Positions 60,563-64,000 of a stretch of 64,000 nt of DNA are shown here, piece after piece. Below the pieces are notes generated by a model, which had not been told where the DNA came from, ran no database searches, and was given only the letters and a program-made list of their open reading frames with translations. The stretch comes from JAAZMI01 sp964603615 (GTDB lineage: Bacteria > Bacillota > Dethiobacteria > DTU022 > UBA8154), in NCBI GenBank assembly GCA_964603615.1, contig CAZRVU010000005.1:17428-81427 (forward strand), given 5' to 3'. Position numbers and translations under genes: made by a program. The stretch's first letter is position 1. The number at the start of each line of letters is the position of its first letter.

Positions 60563-61494
60563 AAGCGTGCACTTTTCGCCCGTGGATTCCTGGCCAGCTC
60601 TTCTGGACCGGGGAAAAGTGGCTTTTTAGTCAAGATCTTCAACTGGGGTACTCTCCCACAACCGCAGACCGGCGTCCCGGGCGGGCAGATGCACCCCCGG
60701 GCTTTTTCTCGAAACTGTTTAGTTACTATCCGGTCTTCCAGGGAATGGTAAACAAGGACTGCCGCCCGGCCACCAGGTTTCAAAAGATCGATGCCCTGGC
60801 TCAAACCGCTGCTGAGATTATCCAGTTCAGCGTTGACAACAATACGCAAAGCCTGAAAAACACGTTTGGCGGGGTGTCCTCCCTTCCGCCTGGCAGGGGC
60901 AGGAATGGCTTTCTTAATTATCTCTACCAACTGCCCGCTGTACTCCACAGGACCTTTAGTTTGACGTTGCTTAACGATCAAAGAAGCAATGCGGCGAGCC
61001 CATTTTTCCTCACCATACCTGCGAAAAATATTCGCCAACTGTTCTCCTGAAAGCTCCGCCAAAAGACGCGCCGCCGTTAAGGGTACAGTGCGATCCATCC
61101 GCATATCCAGGAAAACATCGTCACGGTAAGAAAAACCCCGTCCCGGGCAATCCAACTGGTAAGAGGAAACCCCTAAATCAAAAAGCAGCCCGTCGATTGC
61201 CGTTAATCCGAGCCGTTCGCAAATCGTTTCTAATTCCCGGAAATTTGCTTTTATTGCCTGGAAGGCCCCACCAAAAGAAGCAAGCCTGTTACGGGCAGCT
61301 CCTAAGGCATCAAGATCGCAATCAAGCCCTACCAATTTGCCTCCAGGTAGAAGACATTTTAAAATTGCTTCCGCATGTCCTCCCCCTCCAAGTGTGGCAT
61401 CGATCATTACTTTTCCCGGCGCTGGCCGTAAAATATCAAGCACTGCCTGGCTCATAACCGGAATATGTTTGAAATTTCTACCCCCGGCAGCCAT
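60541..61494 (-). CDS. rsmH: 16S rRNA (cytosine-1402-N4) methyltransferase
   Basis: Formerly MraW. SAM motif IDATLGGGGHAEAIL, LLFDLGVSSYQLD, YRDDVFLDMRMD and VLVYHSLEDRIVTKQFR. ATG start; 317 aa. Second gene of the mraZ cluster. Confidence 0.96.
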   Translation of the reverse strand: MAAGGRNFKHIPVMSQAVLDILRPAPGKVMIDATLGGGGHAEAILKCLLPGGKLVGLDCDLDALGAARNRLASFGGAFQAIKANFRELETICERLGLTAIDGLLFDLGVSSYQLDCPGRGFSYRDDVFLDMRMDRTVPLTAARLLAELSGEQLANIFRRYGEEKWARRIASLIVKQRQTKGPVEYSGQLVEIIKKAIPAPARRKGGHPAKRVFQALRIVVNAELDNLSSGLSQGIDLLKPGGRAAVLVYHSLEDRIVTKQFREKARGCICPPGTPVCGCGRVPQLKILTKKPLFPGPEELARNPRAKSARLRAVEKN

Positions 61495-61514
61495 CTAGCC
61501 GCGTCCCTTCATTT

Positions 61515-61946
61515 TTAAAACTGAAAATCTAGCAACTTCTCCGCCACCTGCTCAAAAGAAAGGTTGGACTTGTTACTATATTCTTCCCAAATTTCCTTAT
61601 CCCAAATCTCTGCACGATTAGAAATACCAATAAAAACAACTTCCTTGCTTAGCCGGGCATGTTCGCGTAACAGAGATGAAATCAGAATACGCCCCTGCTT
61701 GTCTATCTCCACTTCTGAAGCGCCCGAAAAAAACATACGCAAGAAAGACCTCGTCTCCGCCCTGGTAAAAGGTAAGCTTCTTAGCTTATTTTCAAGACTC
61801 TCCCATTCCTGCCTGGGATAAAGAAAGAGACAGCTATCCAGGCCACGGGTAACTAGAAAGCTTTCTCCCAGTTTTTCACGAAAACGGGAAGGAACAATGA
61901 CGCGGCCCTTGTTATCCAAAGTATGGTAGTATTCACCGATCAACAT
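61515..61946 (-). CDS. mraZ: Transcriptional regulator MraZ
   Basis: DNA-binding AbrB-like repressor of the dcw cluster. Two tandem domains, each with a DxxGR core: DNKGRVIVPSRFRE (about 12-25) and DKQGRILISSLLRE (about 83-96). 143 aa. ATG after GGTGGAG. A three-box operator is 37-63 bp upstream. Confidence 0.95.
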   Translation of the reverse strand: MLIGEYYHTLDNKGRVIVPSRFREKLGESFLVTRGLDSCLFLYPRQEWESLENKLRSLPFTRAETRSFLRMFFSGASEVEIDKQGRILISSLLREHARLSKEVVFIGISNRAEIWDKEIWEEYSNKSNLSFEQVAEKLLDFQF

Positions 61947-62351
61947 ATCTCCACCCCATGAACAGGAGAAAAACCCTTTCTCCCACTTTGCACCACCTTA
62001 AACCACTTTCATTTTATATTCTACCCTTCTTTGGAAATTCCTGCTACTAAACTAAAAATCTGATTAAAAATTTAGAGAAGATTTAGAAAAATAAAAGAGA
62101 TAATTCTTGTCAATCTTACTCCCTTATTGTCAATAAATATTTAAAAACCATTAAATTGCTCCTAGTAAGGCCAAAATAATGACGAATATTGTCGTTAAAT
62201 TTTTAAATAAGGCCTTTCTTCACCTGAGTCGATAAGTTGTGAGATGATTTTGAAGATTGGAATGAAGGGTTGCTGACCAGAGGGGTCTTCATGAAACAAT
62301 ATTGCAGAGTGCTGCGAAGAATAAATTTTTAAAAATGCATTGATCTAGAAG
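61947..62351. other. AT-rich region upstream of mraZ
   Basis: Contains the MraZ operator (61983-62009) and, further upstream, two TTGACA hexamers on the minus strand with no good -10 at 17 bp. A TAGAATATAAA run just before the operator could supply the -10. GACAATATTCGTC is nearly palindromic. No ORF is supported. Confidence 0.5.
61983..62009 (-). promoter_or_regulatory. MraZ-box operator, three repeats
   Basis: On the minus strand AAAGTGG, AAGGTGG and AAAGTGG are spaced exactly 10 bp apart. This matches the AAAGTG(T/G)-N3 repeats described as MraZ operators, and lies 40-60 bp before mraZ. It predicts autoregulation of the division operon. Confidence 0.85.
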
Positions 62352-62360
62352 TCAGATCAA
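62331..62360 (-). terminator. Candidate terminator of mgtE
   Basis: TTGATCT and AGATCAA form a 7 bp stem over the mgtE stop, followed by TGCATTTTT on the minus strand. The stem uses the last two codons of mgtE; strength is uncertain. Confidence 0.4.
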
Positions 62361-63680
62361 ATATTTAAAAAAAATCGAAGCGGTGTAAAAGTAAATCAAG
62401 AGTCCGGTCACATCTTTAATTGTGGTCACAAAAGGACCAGCAGAAAGAGCAGGATCTAAATTATAATAGCTAAAGATAATGGGCACCAGGGTGCCGATCA
62501 AAGCCGCTACAGAAATAGTAAAAAACATGGACAGGCCGACTACGAGACCCAGGATGGGCAACCCCTGCCATAAATAAGCAGCCACTGCAATTAAGACCCC
62601 GTTAATCAAACCCATCACCAATCCAACCTTCACCTCACGGTACAGGTAGCGTTTGGCATCGCTGCTTCCAATCTCCCCGGTGGCCAAGCCACGTACAAAT
62701 ACCGTCGAGGATTGCGTGGCTACATTGCCGCCCATATCCATGATCACCGGAATAAAGGCGGCCAATATAACAACGGATTGTAGCGTTGCACTGAAGGCCC
62801 CTACCACATTCCCCGATAAAAGACCCCCCAAAAGGCAGATAATAAGCCAGGGCAGTCTTTTCCGGGCCAGATCAAGAATTGGGGCTTCCAGGATACTGAC
62901 ACCTTCAATTTCACCGGCCCCGGCCAGGCGGTAAATATCCTCCGTCGCTTCCTCCTCAATTACATCTAGAATATCGTCGACGGTGATAATCCCCAACAGG
63001 CGGCTTTCTTCATCGATAACCGGTACAGCAAGCAAGTCATAGCGGGCCACAACACGTGCCACTTCTTCCTGGTCAAGATCGGCAGGAACGCTGATTACAT
63101 TGCGATACATAATTTCATGAAGAAGGGTTCCGTCACCGGCAGCAATTAAATCGCGCAGGGAAAGGACTCCGCTGAGCCTCGTCCGAAAATCAACAACGTA
63201 AATATAATAAATGATCTCCGCATCGGGAGCTATCTCGCGCAGGCGGATAATCGCCTCCTCTACGGGGATATCCTCTGGCAGGGCAATAAAATCCGTGGTC
63301 ATAATCCCGCCGGCTGTATCTTCAGGATATTTTAACAGATCTTTGATCTCTTCGGCTTCTTCCTCGATGAGGGCGAGGAGCTCCCTGGCTTCCTCCGGAG
63401 ACAGTTCTCCCAACAAATCCGTGGCATCATCCACAGCCATCTCCTTAAGAATTGCTGAAGCCCGGTGTTTGGTTAGCAGCCTTAGCAAAGAAACCCGGTC
63501 AAAGTCCTCCATCTCCTCAATAATCAAAGCAGCTTCTTCATCGGAAAAAAGCTCAAAAAGTTCTTTTTTCTGTTCATCCTTCAGCTCATCGATCTGGTCG
63601 AGAAGATCGCTAGGGTGTAGCCCATCCTTAACTTGACGCACAATCATTTGTAGTGTCTGCCGAATGGTTATTTTCCTCAC
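62352..63680 (-). CDS. mgtE: Magnesium transporter MgtE
   Basis: Mg2+-gated magnesium channel. MgtE N domain about 15-130 (acidic, helical), two CBS domains about 130-255 (LPEDIPVEEA; VISVPADLDQEEVARV), and five membrane helices from about 275, with PVIMDMGGNVATQSSTVFVRGLA. GTG at 63680 gives 442 aa. The frame also runs to an ATG at 63719, but that lies in the target duplication of an R1 repeat. An ATT after GGAGGTGAGG is a further possibility. Confidence 0.93.
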   Translation of the reverse strand: MRKITIRQTLQMIVRQVKDGLHPSDLLDQIDELKDEQKKELFELFSDEEAALIIEEMEDFDRVSLLRLLTKHRASAILKEMAVDDATDLLGELSPEEARELLALIEEEAEEIKDLLKYPEDTAGGIMTTDFIALPEDIPVEEAIIRLREIAPDAEIIYYIYVVDFRTRLSGVLSLRDLIAAGDGTLLHEIMYRNVISVPADLDQEEVARVVARYDLLAVPVIDEESRLLGIITVDDILDVIEEEATEDIYRLAGAGEIEGVSILEAPILDLARKRLPWLIICLLGGLLSGNVVGAFSATLQSVVILAAFIPVIMDMGGNVATQSSTVFVRGLATGEIGSSDAKRYLYREVKVGLVMGLINGVLIAVAAYLWQGLPILGLVVGLSMFFTISVAALIGTLVPIIFSYYNLDPALSAGPFVTTIKDVTGLLIYFYTASIFFKYLI

Positions 63681-63719
63681 CTCCAGTTGCCTATTTTCTT
63701 GCAGAAAAAGCCATATCAT

Positions 63720-63945
63720 GGTTCCACTGCATAAATTCTATTTGCAGGGCGTTCGCTGAAATCGGCATCCCTTTGACTGACAATTTTTCGCCCGGGCCAA
63801 TCGAACGTCCTCTTCAAAAGGCCCTAAAAATGGCGTCCTGCCATTTTTGCTTCAAAATTGTGGCGTCTTCATGAGCTGATTTTTACAGCTCCCGCCCGAG
63901 CAAATTTTATTTTATGCAGCAGAATGTAATTTTTGCAGTGGAATC
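63720..63945 (+). mobile_element. R1 element copy 3 (MITE-like)
   Basis: Best-defined R1 copy, 226 bp. Terminal inverted repeats GGTTCCACTGCATAAA and (as read inward from the other end) GATTCCACTGCAAAAA match at 14 of 16. The flanks ATATCAT at 63713-63719 and 63946-63952 are identical, a 7 bp target duplication. Internally it has the GTCCT hairpins and the ACAATTTTTCGCCC 14-mer. Same orientation as copy 1, just upstream of mgtE. Confidence 0.8.
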
Positions 63946-64000
63946 ATATCATATTATAGCATATTATTTTAAAGGAAATAAACACAAATAAAAACCCCAC

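Noticed and set aside
63211..63636. Ser-rich 141-codon plus-strand ORF
   Set aside because: Antisense shadow of mgtE codons.

Overview
This window looks like chromosome from a spore-forming, Gram-positive anaerobe of the Clostridia (class-level call only). It carries sigE, sigG, spoIIGA, spoIIM and spoVD-type genes, a PrkC kinase with PASTA repeats, a meso-DAP type MurE, an ileS T-box, strong Shine-Dalgarno (SD) sites and a truncated class III ribonucleotide reductase relative. Nearly every gene is on the minus strand; only spoIIM and rqcH are on the plus strand. TTG start codons are unusually common. There are no rRNA or tRNA genes, CRISPR arrays, phage genes or transposase genes.

Layout. 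1-2732: DNA polymerase I (3' end outside the window). 2.9-6.9 kb: riboflavin operon ribD-ribE-ribBA-ribH with its own promoter and no FMN riboswitch. 6.9-11.2 kb: prpC-prkC-rsgA-rpe (phosphatase, kinase, ribosome-assembly GTPase, epimerase). 11.5-19.6 kb: def-fmt-DUF116-yugP-DUF6391-rsmB, with priA further upstream. 19.7-24.2 kb: spoIIM, coaBC, rpoZ, gmk, remA, yicC. 24.3-29.2 kb: a P-type cation ATPase and rqcH, divergent. 29.3-35.3 kb: ileS (T-box), a DUF5665 protein, lspA, rluD, pyrR. 35.3-41.4 kb: divIVA, ylmH, yggT, yggS, an HlyD-like adaptor, an NrdD-like protein and ylmC. 41.5-44.4 kb: the sporulation sigma cluster spoIIGA-sigE-sigG. 44.7-61.9 kb: a long division and cell wall cluster, mraZ-rsmH-ftsL-spoVD-murE-murF-mraY-murD-ftsW-murG-murB-murA-ftsQ-ftsA-ftsZ, with no murC. 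62.3-63.7 kb: mgtE.

How the genes fit together. The mraZ-to-ftsZ block makes lipid II and the divisome. PrkC/PrpC, DivIVA, SpoVD and the sigma cluster connect growth, division and sporulation. RqcH and YlmH are both known ribosome-quality-control factors. Def and Fmt act at opposite ends of protein initiation.

The least conventional part is the intergenic DNA. Family R1 (about 226 bp, three copies) has terminal inverted repeats and apparent 6-7 bp target duplications, so it behaves like a non-autonomous mobile element. Family R2 (210 bp, two inverted copies flanking priA) has a long terminal stem and internal hairpins that are kept by compensatory base changes. Each R2 copy is followed by its own tandem array. 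The families share a 14-mer and hairpins with a GTCCT loop, so they may be related structured elements. Other points of note: a hairpin that would bring a distant SD next to the remA start, two genes lacking ATG/GTG/TTG starts (rsgA, yggT), a textbook MraZ operator, an NrdD-like protein without its glycyl-radical end, and a Cys/Asp pentapeptide repeat in the DUF5665 protein. All coordinates, motifs and starts were read by eye; no database search was run.
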